Source: an uncultured Clostridia bacterium (GTDB taxonomy: Bacteria; Bacillota; Clostridia; Christensenellales; Borkfalkiaceae). From it: 64,000 nt of DNA. The position numbers were made by a program, and so were the translations under genes. How positions within the stretch are numbered: the stretch's first letter is position 1; every line of letters begins with the position of its first letter. Below the pieces are notes generated by a model that had not been told where the DNA came from, ran no database searches, and saw only the letters and a list, made by a program, of their open reading frames with translations. Positions 36,401 to 44,856 of this stretch are shown here, piece by piece. The stretch is from positions 1-64,000 of the forward strand of contig CANRLK010000002.1 of assembly GCA_947631465.1 (NCBI GenBank), read 5' to 3'.

Positions 36401-37133
36401 TTCGGACGCGGGCGCGGAATGCAAGATCTTCGTGCTCAAAAACCGCAGTGCGGAAGAGGTCGCATCATCCGTCGAGGCGTTCGCAAGGGAGATCGAGAAG
36501 AGCCAGATCGTCTTTATCCCGGGCGGCTTCTCGGGCGGGGACGAGCCCGACGGCTCGGGCAAGTTCATCACCGCGTTTTTCAGAAACGAAGAGGTGAAGG
36601 AGAAGGTCGAATCGCTCTTGACAAGGCGGGACGGGCTCATGGGCGGCATTTGCAACGGATTCCAGGCGCTCATCAAGCTCGGGCTCGTGCCGTACGGCAA
36701 GATCATGGACACGGACGAAAACTGTCCCACGCTCACCTATAACGAGATCGCAAGACACCAATCGCGCATCGTGCGCGTGAGGGTCTGTTCGACGAAGAGC
36801 CCTTGGCTTCGAGGCGTGCAGGCGGGGGAGATCTTCTCCGTCCCCATTTCTCACGGCGAAGGGAGATTTGTCGCGAAGGACGAACTCTTGGAAGAGCTTG
36901 CAAAGAAGGGACAGATCATGACCCAATATGTGGACTTCGAAGGAAAAGCGACGACGGACATCCGCTTTAATCCGAACGGCAGTACGGGCGCGGTCGAGGG
37001 CATTTTGTCGCCCGACGGCAGGGTGTTCGGCAAGATGGGGCACGCCGAACGGACGGGCGCGGGGCTCTATCAAAACGTGCTCGGAAATTACGACATGAAG
37101 CTCTTCGAGAGCGCGGTAAAATATTTTAAGTAA
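33450..37133 (+). CDS. purL: Phosphoribosylformylglycinamidine synthase, single-chain
   Basis: A 1227-aa enzyme holding synthetase and glutaminase in one chain, like the long clostridial and streptococcal form rather than the PurS/PurQ/PurL set of Bacillus. The N-terminal 140 residues are PurS-like; the synthetase core contains [13 protein letters not shown] and [17 protein letters not shown]. The C-terminal glutaminase has [11 protein letters not shown], the nucleophile in [10 protein letters not shown] and SHGEGRF. It converts FGAR to FGAM with ATP and glutamine. Confidence 0.97.
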   Translation: MVYRIFVEKKEGFDNEAKAMRSELRELLGLNVERVRILNRYDAEDLSAELFSRAVKTVFSEPQMDTALEAPDLSGARVFAVEPLPGQFDQRADSAAQCIQLLSKGKRPVIRTAKVFAIYGNLTDAQFEAVKKYVINPVECREAEMGSLKTLKIDHPVPSDVEVLEGFNELSREGLRALISRMGLAMDEDDAAFCQTYFKGEGREPTITEIRVLDTYWSDHCRHTTFLTSVDGVEFSDPLLQKTYEEYLGVRKELARTKPVSLMDLGTIAAKYLKKKGLLDGLDESEEINACTVKIKVDHDGKNEDWLLLFKNETHNHPTEIEPFGGAATCVGGAIRDPLSGRSYVYAAMRLTGAGDPLEPVQSTLSGKLPQRKIVSTAAAGFSSYGNQIGLATGQVDELYHTGYVAKRLEIGAVIAAAPKKNVIRLTPEAGDKVILLGGRTGRDGCGGATGSSKSHTQKSLSSCGAEVQKGNAPEERKIQRLFRNEEASRLIKRCNDFGAGGVSVAIGELADGLKINLDLVPKKYEGLDGTELAISESQERMAVVVERDKAARFIELANEENLEATVVAEVTESPRLVMDWRGKTIVSLSREFLSSNGAQKHITVKVPKIKPFQREMQGSFSEKMRSLSSDLNVCSRRGLSERFDSTIGAGTVLMPFGGKYQMTPPQAMAHLISVERGHTDTVSFMSWGANPHIAEKSPFHGAYLAVVESVSKLVACGAEFKDIYLSFQEYFLKPGSDPTRWGQPFAALLGAFKAQTDLKIAAIGGKDSMSGTFEHIDVPPTFVSFAVTTGKAQDVVSPEFKKAGHKVVLLKPKYDENGLPVAKSLLENFGLVTKLLRSGKAVSAYTCTFGGVAEGVLKCCLGNRLGFAFEHTKEDLFGYLYGAFLLEIEGEENVGVLLGTVKEEPVIEYQDEKVELCELQKLYEEKLEPVYPCNITSARTNAKTYTYAGKQEIYAANVKCAKPRVLIPVFPGTNCEYDTQKAFSDAGAECKIFVLKNRSAEEVASSVEAFAREIEKSQIVFIPGGFSGGDEPDGSGKFITAFFRNEEVKEKVESLLTRRDGLMGGICNGFQALIKLGLVPYGKIMDTDENCPTLTYNEIARHQSRIVRVRVCSTKSPWLRGVQAGEIFSVPISHGEGRFVAKDELLEELAKKGQIMTQYVDFEGKATTDIRFNPNGSTGAVEGILSPDGRVFGKMGHAERTGAGLYQNVLGNYDMKLFESAVKYFK

Positions 37134-37183
37134 ACGACGAAAGAAATCAAGAGGAAAATCTTGAAAGAAAAAGGAAGAACAGA

Positions 37184-38848
37184 ATGAAATCGGACATCGA
37201 GATCGCACAAGAGGCGAAGCTGCTCCCGATCGGCGAGATCGCAAGGCGTGCAAATTTGGGCGAGGACGACTTCGAATATTGCGGGAAAGCAAAGGCGAAG
37301 GTATCGCTTGAAGTCATGAAACGGCAGGGGAAGGACGGGAAGCTCATTCTCGTCACGGCAATCACGCCGACGCCCGCGGGCGAAGGCAAGACGACGACCA
37401 CGATCGGGCTTGCGGACGGGCTTGCAAGACTGGGTAGGCGCGCGGCAGTCGCGCTGCGCGAGCCCTCGCTCGGACCTGTATTTGGCATGAAGGGGGGCGC
37501 GGCGGGCGGCGGTTACGCGCAGGTCGTGCCCATGGAGGACATCAATCTCCATTTTACGGGGGATTTTCATGCGATCGGCGCAGCCAACAATCTGCTCTGC
37601 GCCATGCTCGACAATCATATTTATCAGGGGAACGAACTTCAAATCGACCCCGAGAAGATCGTCATCAAGCGGTGCGTGGATATGAACGACCGCCAGCTCC
37701 GTTACCTTCAAGACGGCTTGGGCGGCGAAAAGAACGGCGTGCCGCGGAAGGACGGCTTCGAGATCACCGTCGCAAGCGAAGTCATGGCGGTGCTGTGCCT
37801 TGCAACTTCGATCTCGGATCTCAAAGAACGGCTTGCTCGTATCATTGTCGGCTATACGAAGGACGATCGTCCCGTCACGGCGGGGGATCTCAAAGCGCAG
37901 GGGGCGATGTGTGCGCTATTGAAGGACGCCTTAAAGCCCAATCTCGTGCAGACGCTCGAAGGCACGCCTGCGTTCGTGCACGGCGGACCGTTTGCGAACA
38001 TCGCGCACGGCTGTAATTCCGTTGCGGCGACAAAGACCGCGTTAAAGCTCTTCGACTATGTCGTCACCGAGGCGGGCTTCGGGGCGGACTTGGGCGCGGA
38101 AAAATTTCTCGACATCAAATGCCGCATGGCAGATCTCAAACCCTCGGCGGCGGTCGTCGTGGCGACGGTGCGCGCGCTCAAAATGCACGGCGGGCTGCCC
38201 AAAGACGCCCTTTCCCGCGAAGATCTCTCCGCGCTCGAAGGGGGACTTTGTAATTTGCTTCGGCATGTGTCCAACCTCGTCAACGTCTTTCATTTGCCCG
38301 TTGTCGTGGCGCTCAACCGCTTCCCGACGGATACGGACGAGGAAGTTTCGCTCGTCATCGAACGCTGCAAGGAGCTCGGCGTGGACGCGGTGCTGTCCAC
38401 CGTCTGGGCGGAAGGGGGCAAGGGCGGCGAAGCGCTTGCAAAGAAGGTCATCGAGCTCTCCGAAAAAAAGAACGAACTTCAATTTGCCTATCGCGAGGAG
38501 AGCTCCGTCAAGGAGAAGATCGAGGCGATCGTCACGAAAATTTACGGCGGGCAGGGCGTGCAGTATACGCCCGAAGCGGAGGAGAAGATCAAGCGGTTAG
38601 AGGCGCTCGGGTTTTCCCATCTTCCCGTGTGCATGGCAAAGACACAGTTCTCCTTTTCGGACGATAAGAACCTGCTCGGCGCGCCGCGTGGCTTTACGGT
38701 GACTGTGCGCACGGTCAAGGTCTCGGCGGGCGCGGGATTTATCGTCGTGTTCTTGGGCAACATCCTCACGATGCCGGGGCTTCCCAAGTTTCCCGCGGCG
38801 GAGAAGATCGACGTCGACGAAAACGGCGTCATTTCGGGGCTGTTTTGA
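37184..38848 (+). CDS. fhs: Formate-tetrahydrofolate ligase
   Basis: A 554-aa enzyme that makes 10-formyl-THF from formate, THF and ATP. The ATP loop [15 protein letters not shown] and the [20 protein letters not shown] stretch are intact. Its place after purL fits its supply of formyl groups to PurN and the AICAR transformylase. AAAGGAAG precedes the start. The stop overlaps the mutY start. Confidence 0.97.
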   Translation: MKSDIEIAQEAKLLPIGEIARRANLGEDDFEYCGKAKAKVSLEVMKRQGKDGKLILVTAITPTPAGEGKTTTTIGLADGLARLGRRAAVALREPSLGPVFGMKGGAAGGGYAQVVPMEDINLHFTGDFHAIGAANNLLCAMLDNHIYQGNELQIDPEKIVIKRCVDMNDRQLRYLQDGLGGEKNGVPRKDGFEITVASEVMAVLCLATSISDLKERLARIIVGYTKDDRPVTAGDLKAQGAMCALLKDALKPNLVQTLEGTPAFVHGGPFANIAHGCNSVAATKTALKLFDYVVTEAGFGADLGAEKFLDIKCRMADLKPSAAVVVATVRALKMHGGLPKDALSREDLSALEGGLCNLLRHVSNLVNVFHLPVVVALNRFPTDTDEEVSLVIERCKELGVDAVLSTVWAEGGKGGEALAKKVIELSEKKNELQFAYREESSVKEKIEAIVTKIYGGQGVQYTPEAEEKIKRLEALGFSHLPVCMAKTQFSFSDDKNLLGAPRGFTVTVRTVKVSAGAGFIVVFLGNILTMPGLPKFPAAEKIDVDENGVISGLF

Positions 38849-39855
38849 TGGAAGAGGACAAATCATTGAAATTGTTACAACGCGCCGTGCCGCTTCTTTT
38901 GGAGTGGTACGGCGTTTCCAAACGCACCCTTCCTTGGCGGGGGACAAAAGACCCGTATCGCATTTTGGTGAGCGAGATCATGCTCCAACAGACGCGCGTG
39001 GAGACCGTCAAGGGGTATTATCTCACGTTTTTGGAGAAGTTTCCGACGGCGGAAGCGCTCGCCGCGGCAGACGAAGCGGACGTCTTGAAGGCATGGGAAG
39101 GGCTCGGCTATTACTCGCGCGCGAGGAATCTTCAAAAGGCGGCGAAAACGATCGCAAAAGCGGGCTTTCCGCGCGATTTTCAAGGCGTTCGCGCGCTCTC
39201 GGGGGTCGGGGACTATACCGCAGGGGCGATCCTCTCCATCGCCTATGATCTGCCCTGCCCCGCCGTGGACGGAAACGTCCTGCGCATTCTCACACGGCTT
39301 TTGGAAAGCGAAGAGAACATCGACGACGAAAGGTCGAGGAAGAAATTCCGCGAGGCGTTACGGGAAGTGTATCCCGCGCAGGCGGGGGACTTTTGTCAGG
39401 CGCTCATGGAGCTCGGGGCGATCGTCTGCGTCCCGAACGGCTTGCCGCTTTGCGGGGAATGTCCCTGGCGGGAAATTTGCCGCGCACATCAAAGCGGGCG
39501 GGAACTCGATTTCCCCGTGCGGAGCGAAAAAAAGAAACGCAGGGTCGTTGCGCTCAACGTCTGCGTTTTGAGGAAAGGGAATAAATTTGCCCTGAAAAAG
39601 CGGGAGGAAAAGGGACTGCTTGCGGGGCTCTATGAGTTTCCCGTGTTCGAAGGCTCTCCGCCCGACTTTGGCAGGGTCTTGAAGGAAAAAAGAGCGAAAC
39701 ATGTCTTTACCCACCTCGAATGGCACATGACGGGACAATTGATCGAGGCAAACGAGTACTTCCCGCAGTATATATGGGCGACAAAAGAGGAGATCGAACG
39801 GGGATACGCGATCCCAAATGCTTTTAAGGCATTCACGGAGTGGTTGAGGACGTGA
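38848..39855 (+). CDS. mutY: A/G-specific adenine glycosylase
   Basis: A 335-aa base-excision enzyme that removes adenine opposite 8-oxoguanine. The catalytic Glu is in SEIMLQQTRVE, the helix-hairpin-helix is LSGVGDYTAGAI and the catalytic Asp is in PAVDGNVLRI. A C-terminal Nudix-like domain (from about residue 225) recognises 8-oxoG. The 4Fe-4S cysteines run C-x7-C-x2-C-x5-C, with one residue more in the first gap than the usual six. The ATG overlaps the fhs stop (TGATG). It is the last gene of the purine transcript, with no metabolic link to it. Confidence 0.95.
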   Translation: MEEDKSLKLLQRAVPLLLEWYGVSKRTLPWRGTKDPYRILVSEIMLQQTRVETVKGYYLTFLEKFPTAEALAAADEADVLKAWEGLGYYSRARNLQKAAKTIAKAGFPRDFQGVRALSGVGDYTAGAILSIAYDLPCPAVDGNVLRILTRLLESEENIDDERSRKKFREALREVYPAQAGDFCQALMELGAIVCVPNGLPLCGECPWREICRAHQSGRELDFPVRSEKKKRRVVALNVCVLRKGNKFALKKREEKGLLAGLYEFPVFEGSPPDFGRVLKEKRAKHVFTHLEWHMTGQLIEANEYFPQYIWATKEEIERGYAIPNAFKAFTEWLRT

Positions 39856-39872
39856 GGACATAGGGAAAGAGA

Positions 39873-39896
39873 GCGCGCGGGCAAGAGCCCGCGCGC
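39873..39896. terminator. Terminator between convergent units
   Basis: A 10-bp GC stem (39873-39882 with 39887-39896) with a 4-base loop, between mutY and the convergent small membrane protein gene. The T run is weak on both sides. Confidence 0.7.
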
Positions 39897-39902
39897 CGCA
39901 CT

Positions 39903-40097
39903 TTATTCCGTTTTGTCGAAGAAAGATCGATCTTCCTCGGAATGATGGACGGAAGCCGTTTTCTCGCGTTCCGCAATTTTGAGGAACAACACGATCAAGC
40001 AGACGAGGACCGCCGCAATGACGATCAAATTGACGATCGCAAGAGCAAGCGCCAACGGCTTCAACGCCGACAAAACGATCGCGTTCAGAGCAAACAT
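39903..40097 (-). CDS. Small membrane protein of surface cassette
   Basis: A 64-aa protein: one long hydrophobic stretch (about residues 3-41, enough for one or two helices) and a charged cytoplasmic-type tail (AEREKTASVHHSEEDRSFFD). I do not recognise a family. It is the last gene of a three-gene minus-strand cluster, 24 bases after the secreted protein gene, so a role in the same surface structure is inferred. The upstream AAGG is weak. Confidence 0.6.
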   Translation of the reverse strand: MFALNAIVLSALKPLALALAIVNLIVIAAVLVCLIVLFLKIAEREKTASVHHSEEDRSFFDKTE

Positions 40098-40121
40098 AGT
40101 TTCGCCGACCTTGATTGCGGA

Positions 40122-40610
40122 TTATTCCGCTTCTGCAATTGTGAAAGTAAGCGTATCTGTGTATTCTTCGCCGCCTGTGGAAGGGTCATTTGCAACATAT
40201 GCGCCGATCCAAGTAGAGCCGGAATCACCGATTACGTTAAGAACTTCGCCGTTTTGTTCGAGTGCCGTAGCCTCGGTAAGTCCTTCCTGCGAGGTGGCAA
40301 TCTTCAACTCATAGTCGAGTTCATCATCCCCTGCTTCATTCTTCAATTTGAAGGTATTTTTACTGTTAACTGTGATCGTAAGACCACCGACAGTGTTTAC
40401 GTCGCTCGCTTCGATTTGAACGGGTGTACCGACCATGATATTGTCAGGAATCGTGATTGACCAAGAGCTTTCTTGGGTGTAAGAGACCTTGGAAGTCCCT
40501 TCATTACCCGTAACGGTCGCTGCGGAAGCGGTGACTGCGCCGATCGTTCCTGCGATCGCAAGGGAGAGCATTGCGGTCGTGCCAAAAAGTACCAAGTTTC
40601 TTTTTTTCAT
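40122..40610 (-). CDS. Secreted beta-rich surface protein
   Basis: A 162-aa protein with a clear signal peptide (cleavage likely after residue 30, near VTASAA). The mature part begins with SYTQESSWSITIPDNI, a pattern seen in small clostridial secreted proteins built around an Ile-Pro strand, and ends in EYTDTLTFTIAEAE, typical of the last strand of an Ig-like sandwich. No cysteine and no wall-anchor motif. Base use is less GC-rich than in the core genes. It probably assembles on, or is held at, the surface with the products on either side. AGAGGTG precedes the start. Confidence 0.7.
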   Translation of the reverse strand: MKKRNLVLFGTTAMLSLAIAGTIGAVTASAATVTGNEGTSKVSYTQESSWSITIPDNIMVGTPVQIEASDVNTVGGLTITVNSKNTFKLKNEAGDDELDYELKIATSQEGLTEATALEQNGEVLNVIGDSGSTWIGAYVANDPSTGGEEYTDTLTFTIAEAE

Positions 40611-40663
40611 AAAACACCTCTGATAAAATTTTATTATGATCGCGGGAGATTCCCGTTTTCACC

Positions 40664-41161
40664 TTATTTGACCGTCAGCTTGATGGTTGCCGACACATTG
40701 TTGGTAGGGGTGACCCCCTGCATGCGGTAGGGCTGTATGAGTAGATGCGCGGTATATTCCCCCGCCTGTAAACTATGGGTGAGCGTCACTTGATAGATGT
40801 GCTTGCCCGGAGCGACATATCCCGTCTTGAACAAGACCTCATAGCCCTGTTCGCTCTCGTCGGGCAGACGGAGCTCGAACGTCATATAATATAAGCCGCT
40901 GTTTTCGATCGGATTGTAGAGGTCGATCGGAACGGTGTCCATATCGGGCGGGATGGTCAGCGAAGAAAAGCCCTTGACGGTCGGACCTTTGACGGACGTC
41001 CCTTGTTCGGTGCGTTCATCTTCCGCGCTCGGGTCGAACACGACCCCGCCGCCCTCGCTGCGTTCTCTCACCCCCGCCACAAGCAGGCACAGGCTCAGAT
41101 CGAAGATCATCAATAGCCCGAGAGCAATACATGCCGTGATGTATAAAACGCGCTTTTTCAT
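40664..41161 (-). CDS. Membrane-anchored extracellular beta-sandwich protein
   Basis: A 165-aa protein with one N-terminal membrane helix (about residues 6-29), a spacer (SAEDERTEQGTSVKG) and an extracellular beta domain (SLTIPPDMDTVPIDLYNP to ATIKLTVK). I have an impression of this IPxxxx-LYNP domain beside small secreted VTIP proteins in other Firmicutes, but no named function. AAAGGAGG precedes the ATG at 41161; the frame extends to 41275 through the promoter and was not used. It is the first gene of the cluster. Confidence 0.7.
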   Translation of the reverse strand: MKKRVLYITACIALGLLMIFDLSLCLLVAGVRERSEGGGVVFDPSAEDERTEQGTSVKGPTVKGFSSLTIPPDMDTVPIDLYNPIENSGLYYMTFELRLPDESEQGYEVLFKTGYVAPGKHIYQVTLTHSLQAGEYTAHLLIQPYRMQGVTPTNNVSATIKLTVK

Positions 41162-41242
41162 CCGCTCCTCCTTTTGCAAGTTCCCGATTTCCAATCCTTT
41201 TTCTTCTGAATAAGAATACGTTCTCTTGCCAAAGTCCATGAT

Positions 41243-41291
41243 TACTATACCATAGTATTTTGCATATGTCAACAAAAAATGTACAATTGTA
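41243..41291. promoter_or_regulatory. Candidate operator sites for divergent XRE regulator
   Basis: TACTAT-ACC-ATAGTA (41243-41257) is an inverted repeat covering the -10 box of the cassette promoter. A 10-base palindrome, TACAATTGTA (41282-41291), lies just upstream of the -35. Both could be repressor sites; they do not share one consensus, so at most one is likely. Confidence 0.4.
41244..41272 (-). promoter_or_regulatory. Promoter of surface cassette
   Basis: Minus-strand TTGACA (41267-41272), 17 bases, TATAGT (41244-41249). Confidence 0.85.
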
Positions 41292-41339
41292 TTGTGAAAT
41301 TTTACTAATTTCCAAAAAATTTTTTAGGGGGGAGCATAA

Positions 41340-41645
41340 ATGCTCAATGAAAATATAAAGTATTTAAGAAAATTGAGAAATTTGAGTCAAGTGGAGTTGG
41401 CGGAGCGGTTGCATGTGAGCAAGCAATGCGTATCCAACTGGGAGAACGACAACATTATGCCGTCGGTGGAGATGCTGGTGCGGATCGCGAATTATTTCGG
41501 GGTATCGACGGACTATCTGCTTGGGTTGCCTTCGCAAAACACGATCTGTGCGGACGGGCTGACGCCCGAGCAAGCGGAGCATGTCAAGATCCTGGTGAAC
41601 GATTTGAAGCGCTGCAACGGCATTGAGCCCTTTGCGGGCGTGTGA
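41340..41645 (+). CDS. XRE-family transcriptional regulator
   Basis: A 101-aa protein with an N-terminal helix-turn-helix (residues 5-60: LRKLRNLSQVELAERLHVSKQCVSNWE) and the common STDYLLGL segment, then about 30 residues that may dimerise. It is of the SinR/phage-repressor type. AGGGGGGAG precedes the start. The gene is divergent from the surface cassette, with 178 bases between the starts, so it is the likely regulator of that cassette. Confidence 0.88.
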   Translation: MLNENIKYLRKLRNLSQVELAERLHVSKQCVSNWENDNIMPSVEMLVRIANYFGVSTDYLLGLPSQNTICADGLTPEQAEHVKILVNDLKRCNGIEPFAGV

Positions 41646-41728
41646 AGAGCGCTCTGACGGAAAAAGACGGAAAGATAAGGGTCACGGGAAAAGGTACGGA
41701 TAAAGGGTACGGAAAAGATTTACGAAAA

Positions 41729-41790
41729 AATCATGGAAAAGATCACGGAGAAGATCACGGAAAAAATCCCCGCTTACGGCGGGGGATTTT
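41729..41790 (+). terminator. Short tandem repeat and terminator after XRE gene
   Basis: Three 12-base units of the type GATCACGGAGAA (41729-41766) lead into an 8-bp stem (41766-41773 with 41779-41786) and a T run. Confidence 0.7.
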
Positions 41791-41803
41791 ATTATTTACA
41801 AGG

Positions 41804-42058
41804 CTTGTTTGCGGCACACCCCTTTCGGCGCAAAGCAACGCGCCACTTTCCCCTCAAAGGGGACAGCAAGAAAGAGAAAATGGACAGCAAGGGAGCTGGC
41901 GAGAATCCGCCCCCACCTCTTGGCTCCCCCTCCGAAATAGGGGGAGCTGGCGCGAAGCGCCTGGGGGGGTGTTTCCTTATTTTACAAGCACATTTGCGGG
42001 CACACCCCTTTCCCCCTCGCGTTGCTCGGGTACTTTCCCCTCAAAGGGGACAGCAAGG
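41804..42058. repeat. Dispersed intergenic repeat, copy 4 (inverted, A-B-A)
   Basis: The same modules as copies 2 and 3 in reverse orientation: reversed A (41804-41870), reversed B (about 41894-41985) and a second reversed A (about 42000-42058). The block ends 12 bases before the 3' end of the M3 peptidase gene. Confidence 0.88.
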
Positions 42059-42069
42059 GGGCGTTTATG

Positions 42070-43761
42070 TTATTCCTTAAACAGCTCTTCCTTGATGGGC
42101 GCGATGACCTTTTCAAGCGTGCCCTTTTCGAAGGGGTTGGAAAGGTTCGCATGTTTCAAAAGCTCGAAATACGGCAGCGAGCCGCCCGCCTTGCAAAGAG
42201 TGTAATAGTCCTTCCAAGCGGCGGAGAAGTCCTTCTTTGCGCGGTCGTAGTATTCAAACGCCCCCGTCTGCGCCAAGGCGTAGTCCACATAATAGAACGG
42301 GCTGACGAAAATATGCGGCTTTTGCATCCAAAATCCCCCTTCTTCGAGGAATTTGTTGCCGTCATAATCCCGCCAAGGCAGGTAGATCTTTTCAAGTTCC
42401 CGCCAAGCGGCGCGGCGTTCTTTTGCGGTATAGTCGTGCGCAAACACTTCATGCTGGAAATGATCGACAAGGCAGAGATAGGGCATCACCTTGACCGCCT
42501 CCGACAAATGGGCATAGCGGTATTTGTCCGCGGCTTTCCCGAAGAATTTCTCCATATACGGATAGGCGAAGTGTTCCATGGTCATTGAGTGGATCTCGCT
42601 GATCTCGTTCGTTGACCAGACGAGCCCCGACGCAGGCAAAAATTTCGCCGACGTGTACGCCTGGAACGCATGCCCCGCTTCATGGGTGAGCACGTCTACG
42701 TCCGCAGAGCTCTTGTTGAAATTGGAGAAGATGAACGGCTCGTTCAACACGGGGATCATCGTGCAATACCCGCCGAGCTGTTTCCCGGGTCTCGTTTCGA
42801 GATCGAACAGCTTGTTCTTCACCATGAAGTCGAAGAACTCGCCCGTCTCCTTGGAGATCTCGTGATACATCTCCTGCGCGCTCTTGACGAGGTCGTCCGT
42901 TCCGCCGATGGGCGTTGCGTTGCCGTCCGCAAAGCAGAGCTGTTCGTCATAGTAGCGAAGTTTGTCCACGCCGAGGCGTTTTTGCTGCGCTTCATAGAGC
43001 TTTTTCGCGATCGGCACGACGACGTCCACGACCTGCTTGCGGAACGCCGCAACTTCTTTCGCGCCATAGTAATAATGACTGTTGAGAAGGTATGCCATCT
43101 CGACATAGGACGAGAACCCGAGCTTTTTCGCCATGCCCTTGCGAAGGGCGACGAGACGGTCGTAAAAGTCGTCGAGCTTTTCGGACACGCTCTCATAGAG
43201 ATTTGCCCAAGCGAGGAAGGCTTCCTTGCGCTCCGCGCGGTCTGTCGAGAGCATATGGCGGAGCAGTCCGTAGAAGTTGCACTCTTCGCCGCGGAACTCC
43301 GTCTTGCAGGCGGCGACCGTCGCCTGATATTCCTGCGCGAGCTTTGCCTCCTGCACCTTGTCCTCGATGACGCACTCGTCGGACAGCTTCCTCTGCGCCT
43401 TCAAACTCTGAACAAAGTCCTTGCCATACGCCTCTTCAAAGCCCGAGAGGAAGGGGGACGCAAGGACGATCTCGCCCGCGTCCTTCATGAGAAGTTCGAG
43501 CTTGGGCTCTTCCTCATAGAAGTAGTTCATCTCCGCTTGATAGAATTTGTCGCGCGTATCGAGCGAGTTGCGGATGGACGCAACGGTGTACATCATCATC
43601 GCGCGCCGAAGTTTTTCGTCGTTGTCCTCATAGATCTTCTTCGCCTCTTCAAAGCTCGCCGCTTTGGGAAAGCGGGTCATAAACGCTCTGACTTCGTCGC
43701 AAAGCGCGGCAAAGTCGGGACGGGCGTATTCGATCTCGTCGAAAACCATGCTTTTTTCCAT
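42070..43761 (-). CDS. M3 family oligoendopeptidase
   Basis: A 563-aa cytoplasmic zinc peptidase of the PepF/oligoendopeptidase group. The active-site motif is LTHEAGHAFQ, with the downstream glutamate in TNEISEIHSMTMEHF as third ligand, and the substrate-loop region HIFVSPFYYVDYALAQ near the C-terminus. Such enzymes degrade short peptides for nutrition or signal turnover. AAGGAAGG precedes the start. Monocistronic. Confidence 0.93.
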   Translation of the reverse strand: MEKSMVFDEIEYARPDFAALCDEVRAFMTRFPKAASFEEAKKIYEDNDEKLRRAMMMYTVASIRNSLDTRDKFYQAEMNYFYEEEPKLELLMKDAGEIVLASPFLSGFEEAYGKDFVQSLKAQRKLSDECVIEDKVQEAKLAQEYQATVAACKTEFRGEECNFYGLLRHMLSTDRAERKEAFLAWANLYESVSEKLDDFYDRLVALRKGMAKKLGFSSYVEMAYLLNSHYYYGAKEVAAFRKQVVDVVVPIAKKLYEAQQKRLGVDKLRYYDEQLCFADGNATPIGGTDDLVKSAQEMYHEISKETGEFFDFMVKNKLFDLETRPGKQLGGYCTMIPVLNEPFIFSNFNKSSADVDVLTHEAGHAFQAYTSAKFLPASGLVWSTNEISEIHSMTMEHFAYPYMEKFFGKAADKYRYAHLSEAVKVMPYLCLVDHFQHEVFAHDYTAKERRAAWRELEKIYLPWRDYDGNKFLEEGGFWMQKPHIFVSPFYYVDYALAQTGAFEYYDRAKKDFSAAWKDYYTLCKAGGSLPYFELLKHANLSNPFEKGTLEKVIAPIKEELFKE

Positions 43762-43796
43762 GTCTGTTCCTTCCTTTTTGCTATTCTTTTTCTGAT

Positions 43797-43825
43797 ATTA
43801 TAACACGCGAAAAAGAGAATTGCAA
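43797..43825 (-). promoter_or_regulatory. Promoter of M3 peptidase
   Basis: Minus-strand TTGCAA (43820-43825), 17 bases, TATAAT (43797-43802). Confidence 0.85.
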
Positions 43826-43843
43826 GCGGGGAAGGGGCATTTT

Positions 43844-44749
43844 TCATCTCTTTTCGACGGGAATGCCGATCTCGACATAGCGCGCTTCCCCCCGACCGTG
43901 GTAAATGCAGAGCTCGGGGGAATTTGTCAAGACAAACCCGTTTTCGGGCAAGAAAGAGACGATCGCCGAGCGAAGCAGGGAATATTCCCTTACGGGATAG
44001 AATTTCTCCTGTCGCTTGGTCTCAAAGACCGCATAGGTCGCGGCGGGGACGTCGAGGACAGACAAGCCGAACTTGTCGATGCAGTCGATGCCCGAGCGCT
44101 TTGGGTCGAAGAGCGCTTCCCGCGACCAATCGTCCAAGGCATAGCCCAAAAAGAAGTCGTAGCCCTCTTCGTCGGCGTTCAGGACCGCGCAGTAGTCCCT
44201 CGAACGCTCCGTTTCGGAGCACGCGCCGATGAGAAGCCATTGCTTCGCGCGGGTCGAAGAGAAGAACTCGCTCTCCTGCTCGAAACGCTCTTGTCCGTAG
44301 GGCGCGCCCAAAAAGCGCTTGGAAAAGCCGCAAAGTTTGACGGGCGGCATTTGTTTGACCGTGCATGTTTGCATAAAAGTTTGATCTCCTTGATAAATAT
44401 CGCATATGCCGAGTTTTCCCTGAAAGCGCAAGGGGGAATTTTTTGCCTTCGAGGGAGGAACGCCGTGAAAGCGCAGGAACGCCCGCGAAAAGCTCTCGGG
44501 GGCGTCGTAGCCGTATTTGAGCGCGCAGGAGAGCACGCTTTCGCCCGCCTTCAATTCCCTGCCCGCGAGCGAGAGCCTGCGGCGGCGGATGTATTCGCCG
44601 AGCGTCATGTTAAACGCCGCCGAAAAGAGCCGCTGGAAATGATAGCGGGAAAAACACGCCTCATAGGCGATCTTGTCGTAGTCGATCTTCTCTTGCAGGC
44701 TCTTTTCGACGAGCTCTACCGCTCTCAAAAGGCTTTCATGAATTTCCAT
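43844..44749 (-). CDS. AraC-family regulator with GyrI-like effector domain
   Basis: A 301-aa protein. Two AraC helix-turn-helix motifs occupy residues 1-105 (CFSRYHFQRLFSAAFNMTLGEYIR and LKYGYDAPESFSRAFLRFHGVPPS). The rest is a GyrI-like ligand-binding domain (VKQMPPVKLCGFS to YVEIGIPV), as in Rob and BmrR-type multidrug sensors. It probably activates genes in response to a small hydrophobic ligand. The start at 44749 has no ribosome binding site but lies six bases after a TATAAT. It is divergent from tmk. Confidence 0.9.
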   Translation of the reverse strand: MEIHESLLRAVELVEKSLQEKIDYDKIAYEACFSRYHFQRLFSAAFNMTLGEYIRRRRLSLAGRELKAGESVLSCALKYGYDAPESFSRAFLRFHGVPPSKAKNSPLRFQGKLGICDIYQGDQTFMQTCTVKQMPPVKLCGFSKRFLGAPYGQERFEQESEFFSSTRAKQWLLIGACSETERSRDYCAVLNADEEGYDFFLGYALDDWSREALFDPKRSGIDCIDKFGLSVLDVPAATYAVFETKRQEKFYPVREYSLLRSAIVSFLPENGFVLTNSPELCIYHGRGEARYVEIGIPVEKR

Positions 44750-44755
44750 AGCTTC

Positions 44756-44761
44756 ATTATA
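44756..44761 (-). promoter_or_regulatory. -10 box placing AraC start at mRNA 5' end
   Basis: Minus-strand TATAAT at 44756-44761, six bases before the ATG at 44749. No good -35 at 16-18 bases, so an activator or autoregulation may be needed. Confidence 0.6.
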
Positions 44762-44820
44762 GCAAAGCGAACGGGAAAAATCTTGATTTTTTGTGCGCAC
44801 TTTCCGTTTGCATGTTCCGA

Positions 44821-44849
44821 TTGACAAGGGGAAAAAGTTTTGGTATAAT
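44821..44849 (+). promoter_or_regulatory. Promoter giving a leaderless tmk mRNA
   Basis: TTGACA (44821-44826), 17 bases, TATAAT (44844-44849), then seven bases to the ATG at 44857. Confidence 0.8.
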
Positions 44850-44856
44850 GAAAAAT

